From assembly GCF_046271865.1 (NCBI RefSeq), contig NZ_CP176580.1:3286001-3350000 (forward strand): DNA of 64,000 bases. Direction: 5' to 3'. Source of the DNA: Nitrincola salilacus (GTDB lineage Bacteria > Pseudomonadota > Gammaproteobacteria > Pseudomonadales > Balneatricaceae). Below the pieces are notes generated by a model, which was given only the letters and a program-made list of their open reading frames with translations, searched no databases and was not told the DNA's origin. Position numbers and translations under genes: made by a program. Below, piece after piece: positions 9,371-18,100 of the stretch (within the stretch, counting starts at the first letter, position 1; each line of letters opens with the position of its first letter).

Positions 9371-9663
9371 CCGCCCTTATATTTCCATTGCAGAAGACAC
9401 TGCAACGGTTTGCCGCTATAGCGGCACAGGCTTGCCACATAGGTTTTCATCTCAATACAAAACCTTCTCTAGATTTACAGCAAAGCAACGAGCACGCGCA
9501 AAGCAGAACAAGGTTTGAGTTTTTTGGCCTGGAATATGCATATTTCAGACTGAGATACCACAAACATAAGGATGAACTGTTATGAGCAGTATTACAGGAA
9601 TGGGATTTTCAACCTATACCAACCACCAGACTCAACGTGCCAACACGGAACATAACCAGACCA
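9371..9663 (+). repeat. Direct repeat, copy 2 (promoter, leader and first 27 codons)
   Basis: Second copy of the block at 8229-8521, covering the leader and the first 27 codons of the gene at 9582. The few differences include a change at the bases just after the ribosome site and a Thr-to-Met change at codon 7. Confidence 0.9.
9412..9425. promoter_or_regulatory. 14-base perfect palindrome, candidate operator (copy 2)
   Basis: GCCGCTATAGCGGC again, at the same distance from its gene as the copy at 8270-8283. The shared site suggests that both paralogues answer to the same regulator. Confidence 0.4.
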
Positions 9664-10202
9664 GTGTGACGACCAATTTAGTGTCTGAAAAATCAGATGT
9701 CTCTCTGTCTGACGCAAGAAGTAATTCTGGAAGTGAAAGTATAAAAAAATCAGGTGATTTTTTAGCTGAGGTTGAGTCTGCTATAAGAAATTCTCACTCT
9801 GAGAGTGGACTATCTGGGAGTGAATTAAATAAAGAGACAGTTAAAGCGTATTCACTTCCTTTATGGTTATCAAGTTATACTGCAGGGAGTATTTATAACA
9901 ACAATGTTGGTGTTTCTCTTGATAATGGTCTCTACACAGTTAGTGATCCTATAAAAAATGGTAAAGTTGAATGGGTATATAACCTACCTGATGATCAGAG
10001 AGAAAGATATAATGACCTTGTTGTTAGTCATTATTATAGCGCACTGCGGCAAACTGGGATAAAAACGCCAGATGATTATGTTAATTATCTCAACACTGAT
10101 AACAGAACTAGTCAGATTTTGATTGAAGAGGTAATGAATAATTTAATGAAGGATGATTCTGAATTGATGAGCTTGATAAAAACTGCTAAAAACTTAACTT
10201 AA
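9582..10202 (+). CDS. Unknown protein, paralogue B of a variable pair
   Basis: An unrecognised 206-residue protein. After the 27 residues shared with paralogue A, the DNA sequence departs completely. A low-complexity Ser/Asn/Lys-rich stretch follows. The C-terminal domain has WLSSYTAGSIYNNN, then helices with RERYNDLVVSHYYSAL and TPDDYVNYLN, ending MSLIKTAKNLT. The pattern R-E-x-Y, GI, YV, then a final acidic helix parallels paralogue A, so the two probably share a fold with strongly diverged sequence. It is AT-rich. The ATG is fixed by the same AAGGA ribosome site as paralogue A. No signal peptide or membrane helix is seen. Confidence 0.7.
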   Translation: MSSITGMGFSTYTNHQTQRANTEHNQTSVTTNLVSEKSDVSLSDARSNSGSESIKKSGDFLAEVESAIRNSHSESGLSGSELNKETVKAYSLPLWLSSYTAGSIYNNNVGVSLDNGLYTVSDPIKNGKVEWVYNLPDDQRERYNDLVVSHYYSALRQTGIKTPDDYVNYLNTDNRTSQILIEEVMNNLMKDDSELMSLIKTAKNLT

Positions 10203-10212
10203 AGGTAAATTC

Positions 10213-10377
10213 ACGATTAAAAGACTTGTATTTGTGTTTTCTATCACATCTGCCAGCGTTGTTAGCGCTTCCCCAGATATTATTAATGCACTGATTAATG
10301 ATGGTGCCGATCTAGTGATGATTGATGATGCATCACTGGAGAGTATTAGAGGCTCAGCTCTTATCAATTACATATGA
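10213..10377 (+). pseudogene. Remnant small secreted-protein gene, start codon ACG
   Basis: A 54-codon frame begins ACG-ATT-AAA-AGA after a plausible ribosome site AAAGG seven bases upstream, so an original ATG may have mutated to ACG. The product would be (M)IKRLVFVFSITSASVVSA, a convincing signal peptide, followed by SPDIINALINDGADLVMIDD and ASLESIRGSALINYI. The closing D-D-x-S-L-x-x-I-R-G pattern recalls short exported proteins with a DD-x-x-L-x-x-V-x-G segment; this is a weak resemblance. GTG at 10234 would delete most of the signal. It sits between paralogue B and the orphan 3' tail. Confidence 0.4.
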
Positions 10378-10442
10378 AATTCCGGGAAAGTATCCAGCTC
10401 GATGAGCGCATGAAAGATTATATTAAATATTATTCTATTTAG
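10374..10442 (+). pseudogene. Orphan 3' end of a paralogue-A-like gene
   Basis: In frame from ATG 10374 the sequence reads MKFRESIQLDERMKDYIKYY-SI then TAG. It is nearly the same as the last residues of paralogue A (RFFENIQTDERMKDYIKYYST). An in-frame stop at 10347 shows that no full gene is attached. This is what remains when the body of a gene has been replaced or deleted. Confidence 0.75.
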
Positions 10443-10462
10443 TGTCCGCTCATAAGCGAAAA
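10393..10462 (+). repeat. 3' flank repeat, copy 2
   Basis: Matches 8945-9014 at about 65 of 70 positions, including the stop codon and the small CGCT/AGCG hairpin that follows it. Confidence 0.85.
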
Positions 10463-10700
10463 CGTGTGTCCGAAGATGTTGTTGGGGAAATTCTGTTAAG
10501 CAGCGGCAATAATTACACCCCTTTGACGTGGTCCCGCGCTGGGCTCTCCGAAGGACGGTGTGGTCGGGTCTGGCTGACCGTCTGCCGCCAGGACGGCGGC
10601 AGTCGAGCCCTCAGGGACGAGTTCACGGCGTGTCAGACAGAGCCGATCACATCGGCCCAACAAGACGTTAAGCCAGTTTGGTAACTGAAAACCGAAATTA
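10463..10700. other. Intergenic region carrying an inverted dispersed repeat
   Basis: No gene is supported; short frames here have no ribosome site or similarity. The region contains the inverted repeat copy at 10553-10647 and ends at the stop of the LysR gene. Base composition returns to the GC content of the surrounding chromosome at about 10530. Confidence 0.6.
10553..10647 (-). repeat. Dispersed intergenic repeat, inverted copy
   Basis: The reverse complement shares ctcgactgccgcc, ggcggcagacggtc and the tccctga block with 9131-9236. It has a perfect 8-base hairpin, CTGCCGCC (10582-10589) and GGCGGCAG (10595-10602), with a five-base loop. Together with the direct copies it brackets the paralogue B locus in inverted orientation. 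Confidence 0.65.
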
Positions 10701-11612
10701 TCAATCAGGTAGTGGATGGCAGTCGAGCCAGTTCGCCTGCAAACAGGCTTCGACAAACCACGCCAGTGCCCGTCCGGTATTGTCTTTGCGCCAGGCCAGA
10801 TAGAGCGGCACCTGCGGGCGTGGAACGCTGCACGGCAGCTCGATCAGATCTCCGTTGGCCAGCAGCGAAGCCGCAAGATGGCGCGGTACAAAGCCCACGC
10901 CTACGCCCAGGCGCTGCGCCTCCAGTTTGGTGTTCATATCTGCCACACGAACACGCTGCCGACTGTCTGGCAAGCCAACTGAGCGCGCTGGTGTACTCAG
11001 CGAGGAATCGGCCACCACCACGGCGGGATAGGCGGCTATCGCAGCGGCATCCAGTGGTCCGTCATGCAGAGTCAGCGGATGCTCCGGTGCCACCGCAAAC
11101 ACAAAGCTCACCTCACCCATCAGGCGATACTCAAAGGCACCTTTGGGCAGGTCGCCACTGCCACCCAGAGTCAGATCACAACGATCACCAACCAGCGCCT
11201 CCCAGGCACCACCCAATACCTCTTCACTGATATCCAGTGCCACCGGCTTCTCCAATTGATGAAAAGCTCGAATCTGCCGCAGTAACGGCTCTACCGGCAG
11301 GATGGTATCGCGCGCGATGCGCAGTTGAGTTTCCCAACCTGATTCCAGCTGCCTGACGGCCTCTTCAAGACGATTGGCAGCCTGCAGCAACTCGCGCCCC
11401 TCTGCCAACACCAACTGGCCCGCTGATGTCAGACGCGCGCGCTGCCCACTGCGATCAAACAGACTGACCTCCAGCTCAGATTCAAGCTTCTGCACTGTGT
11501 AGGTCAAAGCCGAAGGGACCCGAAACAGCGCATCGGCCGCTGCTGAAAAGCTACCCTTGCGCTCTATCGCATCCAGCACTCTAAGGGCATCCAGTGTGAT
11601 GGCGTGGTGCAT
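10701..11612 (-). CDS. LysR-family transcriptional regulator
   Basis: A 303-residue LysR regulator. The N-terminal winged HTH reads LDALRVLDAIERKGSFSAAA with VPSALTYTVQKLE as recognition helix, followed by the substrate-binding domain. The ATG at 11612 (MHHAITLDALRV) matches the usual family start; a frame extension to 11681 would add 23 atypical residues and cover the operator region. It is divergent from the doxX-pirin genes, which is the normal arrangement for a LysR protein and its targets. The effector is unknown. Confidence 0.9.
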   Translation of the reverse strand: MHHAITLDALRVLDAIERKGSFSAAADALFRVPSALTYTVQKLESELEVSLFDRSGQRARLTSAGQLVLAEGRELLQAANRLEEAVRQLESGWETQLRIARDTILPVEPLLRQIRAFHQLEKPVALDISEEVLGGAWEALVGDRCDLTLGGSGDLPKGAFEYRLMGEVSFVFAVAPEHPLTLHDGPLDAAAIAAYPAVVVADSSLSTPARSVGLPDSRQRVRVADMNTKLEAQRLGVGVGFVPRHLAASLLANGDLIELPCSVPRPQVPLYLAWRKDNTGRALAWFVEACLQANWLDCHPLPD

Positions 11613-11633
11613 GATATTGTCGCTCGCATGATG

Positions 11634-11737
11634 TTCAAAAAATTTGAATATCAATATCAAATCATTCCGCTTTTCTGTCAAGTGATTCAGGCATAAAGTG
11701 AACTCATGGATTATTTGAACACCAAATACTATTCAAA
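11634..11737. promoter_or_regulatory. Divergent control region with repeated TTTGAA/TTCAAA half-sites
   Basis: TTCAAA-aaa-TTTGAA (11634-11648) is a perfect palindrome. It is overlapped by TTTGA-N9-TCAAA (11643-11661). A further pair, TTTGAA (11714-11719) and TTCAAA (11732-11737), lies 12 bases apart, close to the doxX start. Repeated dyads between a LysR gene and its divergent neighbour fit LysR binding and activation sites. Confidence 0.5.
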
Positions 11738-11764
11738 AATGACGAAATGAATGAGGTTATCAAC

Positions 11765-12214
11765 ATGAAAAACATGAACACACTGTTAAGCACATTGATC
11801 AAAACCGATGGCCAGTGGGCATCACTGGTACTGCGCCTGCCTCTGGGTATCATCTTTGCTGCGCATGGTGCGCAGAAGCTCTTTGGCTGGTTTGGTGGTT
11901 ACGGCCTGGAAGGCACGGGGCAGTGGATGGCATCCATCGGTCTGACACCCGGTTACCTGATGGCACTCGGTGCCGGTTCGGCAGAGTTCTTCGGTGGTAT
12001 CCTGCTGATCCTCGGTTTGCTGACACGCCCGAGCGCTCTGGTGCTGGCCTTCACCATGCTGGTAGCGATCTTTGCGGTGCACATTGAACACGGGCTGTTT
12101 CTGAGCAACAACGGCTATGAGTTCGGACTGGCATTGCTGGCAGGATCAGTGGCACTGGCGCTGCTGGGTGGCGGACGACTGAGCCTGGATCGCCAGCTGC
12201 AGACACGCATCTGA
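11765..12214 (+). CDS. DoxX family membrane protein
   Basis: A 149-residue DoxX-family protein with four hydrophobic segments. It starts with the characteristic LRLPLGIIFAAHGAQKLFGW motif and has GLLTRPSALVLAFTMLVAIF in the middle. The ATG at 11765 is preferred to the one at 11747 because GAGG lies eight bases before it. DoxX proteins are small inner-membrane proteins linked to redox stress, with no settled biochemical role. The neighbours (LysR upstream, pirin downstream) form a common trio in which pirin and DoxX are induced together. Confidence 0.9.
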   Translation: MKNMNTLLSTLIKTDGQWASLVLRLPLGIIFAAHGAQKLFGWFGGYGLEGTGQWMASIGLTPGYLMALGAGSAEFFGGILLILGLLTRPSALVLAFTMLVAIFAVHIEHGLFLSNNGYEFGLALLAGSVALALLGGGRLSLDRQLQTRI

Positions 12215-12291
12215 ACTGTCGCATTAAAAGCCGGTAATGTCAGGGTGTGATAATGTCAAGGGGCGGTCACTCCGCCCTCGGGAGAAGCAAC

Positions 12292-13014
12292 ATGATAGAG
12301 ATCAGACACGCTCAAGAACGTGGCCAGGCCAGCTTCGGATGGCTCAAAAGCCAGCACACCTTCTCTTTCGGTAACTACCATGATCCGAAACAGATGGGAT
12401 TTTCAGCACTCAGAGTGATCAATGATGACCATGTGACACCGGGTGCCGGATTTGCCCCACATGGCCATCGGGATATGGAGATCCTTACCTATGTACTGCA
12501 GGGGCAGATCGCTCATCGCGACAGTGAAGGGAATATCGCCCACCTGCCCGCCGGTGAGTTTCAGCTCATGTCGGCAGGCAGCGGCATCACACACAGCGAG
12601 TACAATGCCTCCGACAGCGATCCGCTGCATTTTCTGCAGATCTGGATCCTGCCGGATGTTTACGGGCAGCCTCCGAGCTATCAGCAAAAGGATTTCGGTC
12701 AGAAGCCGGGTCTGACGCTGGTGGTCAGCCCGGATGGTGAAGCCGATAGTCTGGTGATCAAGCAGAAGATGAAGCTCTATCAGGTACTGCTGGATGCAGG
12801 AGAGACTCTGAACATTGATACTGACAGTGGCAGACGTTATTACCTGCACCTGATAGAAGACTCACTGGCAGTTAACGGGCTGAATCTTACAGGACTGACA
12901 TCTGAAGAGATGACGTTGCAACCGGGCGATGGCGCACGTCTCAGCGAAGTGTCTCAACTGACGCTCAAGGCCAGCAATGAACCTGTCAGAGCCTTGCTGT
13001 TCGATCTGCCCTGA
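12292..13014 (+). CDS. Pirin family protein (quercetinase-like)
   Basis: A 240-residue bicupin of the pirin/YhhW type. The metal-binding motifs are FAPHGHRDMEILTYVL and SAGSGITHSEYN, supplying the His and Glu ligands of the N-terminal cupin. ATG 12292 follows GGGAGAA; the longer frame from 12247 lacks a ribosome site. Family members include quercetin 2,3-dioxygenase and redox-sensing proteins; which applies here is not visible. It is probably co-transcribed with doxX, 77 bases upstream. Confidence 0.9.
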   Translation: MIEIRHAQERGQASFGWLKSQHTFSFGNYHDPKQMGFSALRVINDDHVTPGAGFAPHGHRDMEILTYVLQGQIAHRDSEGNIAHLPAGEFQLMSAGSGITHSEYNASDSDPLHFLQIWILPDVYGQPPSYQQKDFGQKPGLTLVVSPDGEADSLVIKQKMKLYQVLLDAGETLNIDTDSGRRYYLHLIEDSLAVNGLNLTGLTSEEMTLQPGDGARLSEVSQLTLKASNEPVRALLFDLP

Positions 13015-13129
13015 TCATCACTGGCGCCAGACCAACAGATGGATCCGATGGTATTGGCGCCCGGCCCACCTCTCCGTTATGCTGACCTTGCAAAATCATG
13101 GACTCAGCAATAGTGAACAGGAGAGGCGC

Positions 13130-14194
13130 ATGTCACGCAAACTCGTGATCAAACGTGGCAAGAAGGTCGGGGCTGCACCCGGCACCCTGGTGCACGTCGG
13201 TACCGGAAGTGCCGCCGAAACACAGCTGGAGGTATTCGATTTCGATCTGGATCACCTCAACGAACAACGTCTGAAAGATCCTGCGCTGTGCCTTCCGCTA
13301 CTGACCAGCGACACCGTCTCCTGGATCAATGTCGATGGCACCCATCAGGTACCCCTGATCGAGTCCCTCGGTAAGATGTTGCAGCTTCACCCGCTGGTCA
13401 TGGAAGATATCATGAATACCGACCAGCGCCCTAAGCTGGAGGAGTACGATGGTTATCTCTATATCGTGATCAAGATGCTGCAATTTGACCATGATACACA
13501 TGAGATACGCACCGAGCAGCTCAGTCTTATTCTGGGCGAGCGTCTGGTGATCTCATTGCAGGAGCAACCGGGGGATGTATTTGACGGTGTGCGCGAGCGG
13601 CTTCGCTCAGGCCGGCGCAGGCGTTTCCTGGATGCTGACTATCTGGCCTATGCCCTGATTGATGCCGTCGTGGATCACTACTTTTCGTTGCTGGAAAAGC
13701 TGGGCGATGAGATAGAGCTGCTTGAAGATGAGCTGATCAATAGCCCGACGCCGGATACTCTCGCCCGGATTCATCACTACAAGCGCGAGATGCTATTGCT
13801 ACGCAAAGCGGTCTGGCCACTACGGGAGCTACTGAGTCGGCTGAGCCGTGACGAAACACCGCTGGTGAGTCAGGAGACTCGCCTCTATCTGCGCGATGTC
13901 TATGATCACACAATTCATGTGCTGGACACGATAGAAACCCTGCGTGATCTGCTGGTCAGCCTGCTTGATCTTTACCTTTCAAGCGCCAGCAATCGCATGA
14001 ACGAGGTGATGAAGACGCTGACGTTGATCGCCACTATCTTCATGCCACTGACTTTTATCGCGGGGGTCTATGGCATGAATTTCCAGTTCATGCCTGAATT
14101 AGAGTGGCGCTGGGGTTATCCAGTAGTCATGCTTTTCATGGCCGCCGTCGTCTCCGGGCTGCTGTTTTACTTCAGGCGCAGGCACTGGTTTTGA
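13130..14194 (+). CDS. corA: CorA-family Mg2+/Co2+ transporter
   Basis: A 354-residue CorA-type channel. It has a large soluble N-terminal funnel with long helices and two C-terminal membrane helices, with the signature YGMNFQFMPELEW between them. The ATG at 13130 has AGGAG seven bases upstream; upstream in-frame sequence is non-coding. The basic N terminus (KLVIKRGKKVG) is longer than in E. coli CorA, as in many CorA paralogues, so transport of another divalent ion cannot be excluded. It converges on the response-regulator gene. Confidence 0.92.
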   Translation: MSRKLVIKRGKKVGAAPGTLVHVGTGSAAETQLEVFDFDLDHLNEQRLKDPALCLPLLTSDTVSWINVDGTHQVPLIESLGKMLQLHPLVMEDIMNTDQRPKLEEYDGYLYIVIKMLQFDHDTHEIRTEQLSLILGERLVISLQEQPGDVFDGVRERLRSGRRRRFLDADYLAYALIDAVVDHYFSLLEKLGDEIELLEDELINSPTPDTLARIHHYKREMLLLRKAVWPLRELLSRLSRDETPLVSQETRLYLRDVYDHTIHVLDTIETLRDLLVSLLDLYLSSASNRMNEVMKTLTLIATIFMPLTFIAGVYGMNFQFMPELEWRWGYPVVMLFMAAVVSGLLFYFRRRHWF

Positions 14195-14222
14195 GCCAGC
14201 GCCTGAGATGAAATCAAGCGAT

Positions 14223-15125
14223 CTACACCACGACCCGGTTTCGTCCCAACCCCTTGGCCTGATAAAGGCGTTCATCTGCGCGCCGAAACAGCGCGTCTGA
14301 GGAGTCGATTGCTTGTTCTATAGAGGTAGCCAGCCCGATACTGATAGTAATAAAGGGCTTAACCTCAGAGAACTCATGTTTGATACCAAGCGTTTCTATC
14401 TGATGCCGCAGAGATTCGGATACTTTCAATGCATGCTCCACATCCGTTCCGGGCATGATCAGCACAAACTCTTCACCACCGATACGTGCAGCCAGATCGC
14501 CGGGACGCTGCGCTGCCAGTTGCAGATGGCGGCCCAATGCCTGCAGGATTCTGTCACCTTCAGCATGCCCGTAATTGTCGTTGTACTGTTTGAAGCAATC
14601 AACATCCACTACCGCAATTGCCAACGGTAAGCCATTACGCCGTGAGCGTCGCCATTCTGCTTCAAACACAGTGTTGAATTGCCTGCGATTGGGCATCTCG
14701 GTCAGGCCATCAATATTGGCCAGCAACTCCAACATGCGACGCTGACGCACCAGTTTGATATGTGTGGCAACACGCGCCCTGACCACCAGACTATTGAAGG
14801 GTTTGACAATATAGTCCACCGCACCCATCTGCAGCCCCTGGGCCTCATCCTCCGGCCGATCGAGACCAGTGATGAAAATCACCGGAATTGCCGATGTACG
14901 CTCATCCCCCTTTAGGGCCTTCAGCACCTGATAACCATCCAGATCTGGCATGCGCACGTCCAGCAGAATCAGATCAGGTAGCTGCTGCTGCGCCAGCGTC
15001 AGCGCCTGAGCTCCTGTTTTTGCCAGAATCACGGTATGATCGACTTTCAGTAGGCTGTCCAGCAGATGTAAGCTGCCGATATGATCGTCAACAATCAGAA
15101 TCTTATTCGACAGCAGTGATCTCAT
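14223..15125 (-). CDS. Response regulator with diguanylate cyclase output (REC-GGDEF)
   Basis: A 300-residue protein. An N-terminal receiver domain has acidic residues D13/D14, phospho-acceptor Asp56 (LILLDVRMPD) and the conserved Lys in YIVKPF. A GGDEF domain follows with GGEEF at 216-220. RPGD sits five residues upstream, so the inhibitory I-site is present. It is the last gene of a four-gene operon and overlaps the hybrid kinase by four bases (ATGA). Phosphotransfer from that kinase's Hpt domain to Asp56, raising c-di-GMP, is the simplest reading. Confidence 0.93.
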   Translation of the reverse strand: MRSLLSNKILIVDDHIGSLHLLDSLLKVDHTVILAKTGAQALTLAQQQLPDLILLDVRMPDLDGYQVLKALKGDERTSAIPVIFITGLDRPEDEAQGLQMGAVDYIVKPFNSLVVRARVATHIKLVRQRRMLELLANIDGLTEMPNRRQFNTVFEAEWRRSRRNGLPLAIAVVDVDCFKQYNDNYGHAEGDRILQALGRHLQLAAQRPGDLAARIGGEEFVLIMPGTDVEHALKVSESLRHQIETLGIKHEFSEVKPFITISIGLATSIEQAIDSSDALFRRADERLYQAKGLGRNRVVV

Positions 15126-18100
15126 TTCACTTCCCCCAGGCTTAAGCCCATTTCGGTAGCCAGGCTATTGAGAAGTATACGCGCCGCCTCGTACTCAACC
15201 TCATCCAGTGCCAGACGGATTCTGGACAGGTAGGGCTGTAATTCGCTGTTCACCGCTGGAAATAGATCATCCAACAGATCGGCGGCTCGCGTGTTTGCCT
15301 CTAACAGCAGCTGATCCAGGCGTTTAAAGCGCTCCAGCAACTCCGACGTTGGCAGTAGTGTTATTTTCACAGGGTGCTGAATAGGCTGATTAATATGGCT
15401 CATCGCCTGCAGGAACTGTTCAAGCTGCTGCACCAGATCCGGTATCAGTATGCTTGCTTTATCTTCATCTTCCTGCCGCAATGCAACCTCAACCTGACTG
15501 GCCATGTTGGATAGCTCAAACGCACCCAGGTAAGCAGCAGCCGATTTAATGGAGTGAGCCTGATCAGTTACTTCCTGCATGTGCCCCTTACGGCAAGCCT
15601 CTGTCATGAGGGCAGGAGCATCGCGATAGGTGGCTTGGAAATTATCCATTAACCTGAACAGCAGAGGGCGATTCTGATTCAGACGGCTCAGTGCAAGCAT
15701 CCAATCAACCCCCTCTATCACCGGCAGTTGCTCCTGCTCCACACCCTGCTGTTCAGTTTGCGGGCTGACAGTTTGAGGAATTGAAGCTTCTGGAGTTGAA
15801 GCTTCAAAAGAAGCAATACCCCTACCCTCTGGCACGGGCTTCATCCACTTCACCAGTGACTGATACAGATGATCAGGATTGATTGGCTTGGTGATATGGT
15901 CATTCATACCTGCTTTAAGGCTGATCTCGTGGTCACTTGCCAGCGCATGAGCAGTCATGGCAATGATCGGCAGTTGATCCAATGCCCACTTGCCACCCAG
16001 TTGCCGGATACGGCGAGTCGCCTCCAACCCATCCATGACGGGCATCTGGATATCCATCAATACCAGGTCGTAATCACCTGCCCGTACCTTGGTAAACGCA
16101 TCTTCACCGTTAACTGCCAGATCCAGAGCAAGGTTGATTCTGAGCTCGGATAGCATCTCCACGGCCACTTCCCGATTAATCGCATTATCATCCACAATCA
16201 GGACTCTGCCACCCCGCCTTAATCTCAAGGCAGCCATGGCTTCCTGATTCAATTCATCCAGATCCATTCCAGGCAACAGGCTGACACTTTCGGGGCTCAG
16301 GATCTCCTGCAGATGCTGATATAGAGAAGCGGGATGAACTGGTTTGATCAGGAAGCCGTCCAGATTGGCATCTGCGGCATCACGCATCACATCCTCTAAC
16401 GCAAACGCCGTGACCATCAACACCGCTGGCGCTTTGGCAAGCCGCTTATCCAAGCGAATCCGGCGAGCCGTTTCAATACCGTTCCATCCCGGCATGCGCC
16501 AGTCCATCAGGACGAGATCAAATGCCTGCCCCTGCTCGCTGGCCTGTTCCAGCATATCCAAAGCAGCCGGCCCTGACTCGGCAGTCACTACCTCCAGACC
16601 GAAGTAGCCAACCATCTCTGCCAACACTTCGCGCGCAATCGTATTGTCATCCACCACCAGAATACGGGATGGTGGCAAACCTGATCTCAACTGACTACCC
16701 ACGTGTTCAGTATCCAGACCGAGATCCAGTACGAAACTGAAGCGACTGCCGATCCCTGGCTCACTTTCCACCTCTATATGACCACCCATCAGATCCACCA
16801 ACTGAGCACTGATTGCCAGTCCCAATCCGGTGCCACCGTAGCGTCGGGTTATACTGGCATCTGCCTGAGTGAAGGGTTTGAACAGCGCCGACACCTGATC
16901 TGCATCCATACCGATCCCTGTATCAGTGACCGAGAACTCCAGTTGTATTCGTCCATTGTCTCGCCCGACAACCTGAATACCCACAACGATTTCACCCTGT
17001 GAAGTAAACTTGGCAGCATTACCCGCCAGATTGGTCAGCACCTGCCCCAGGCGCAGGGAGTCACCAACCAGTCGGGTCGGTACGTCTTGCGCGACCCTCA
17101 GCACCGCCTCGACCCCTTTTGGATCACAGCGCATCACAATCATATCTGCCAGATGATCCAGCACATCATCAAGATTGAAAGGAGCGACTTCCAGATCCAG
17201 CTTACCGGCCTCAACCTTGGAGAAATCAAGAATATCGTTGATGATTCCTAGCAGATTTTCAGCCGCCGTAAGGGTTTTCTGCAGATAGTTACGCACCCGG
17301 GCATCAGGGCCTGCTTTCAATGCCAGGCGACTCATACCGATGATCGCATTCATCGGTGTTCTGATTTCATGGCTCATATTGGCCAGGAACATCGATTTAT
17401 ACTCGGCAGCTTCCTCAGCTCTGCTCTTGGCTTCAACCAGCGCCTGCTCAGCCAGCCTCCGTGCCGTGACATCCTGAGTTACCAACACCACCCCTTTATC
17501 GGGATCTCTGGCATCAATCAGCTTGGCATGGGTAGTACACCAGATCTGACTGCCGTCCTTACGCACCATTGCCAGATCGATATGATAAGGATCACCCGAC
17601 AGCACGTGTTTGTATGCCTGCTTCCCCTGCTCAATGAACTCCTGTTCAGTGAAATACAGTACTCTGGTGCATTGTCCGTCCAACTCTCCATGCCGGTAGC
17701 CGAACAGTTGCTCGAATCCAGTATTACAGCGCTGAATGACACGATCCCGAAGAAAGGCGATACCAGTGAGGGCATTATCGAGGATTGCCTCCTGCTCCAG
17801 CAGGGTTTTCTGCAGATCTGCGGTATGCTGTTGTACTTTACGCTCCAGATGCAGCGTCAGATCCTGGTTCTCTTCACTGATCAGCCTCACCTTGTCTGCC
17901 ATGGCAAACGCGAGCAGCAGCGCATCAAGTGTTACCCCTACCAGTCCCAGCAGGTAAATATTGACATTAATACTCGGCAAAATACCGAGGTTAAGCATAT
18001 TGCCGATCATGTTGGGAATCAGCAATGTGATGTAAGCCAACAGGAAATATCGCGCCGGACGGAATCCCCTGCGCCAGGACATAAAGCCGACATAAAGCCC

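Larger units (their letters stand above)
8995..9581 (+). other. 587-base intergenic region made mostly of repeats
   Basis: No gene is visible. From left to right it holds the end of the 3' flank repeat, about 75 AT-rich bases, then a block resembling 8137-8226 (cagggcaatagc, then the dispersed repeat at 9131-9236). About 140 bases without recognisable content follow (9237-9370), then the second copy of the promoter direct repeat from 9371. Relative to the region upstream of paralogue A, this copy has an extra stretch of about 170 bases between the dispersed repeat and the direct repeat. Confidence 0.75.

Noticed and set aside
14170..14206. Terminator at the end of corA
   Set aside because: CAGGCG and CGCCTG arms can pair, but the stem is interrupted, lies partly inside the coding sequence and has no T tract.
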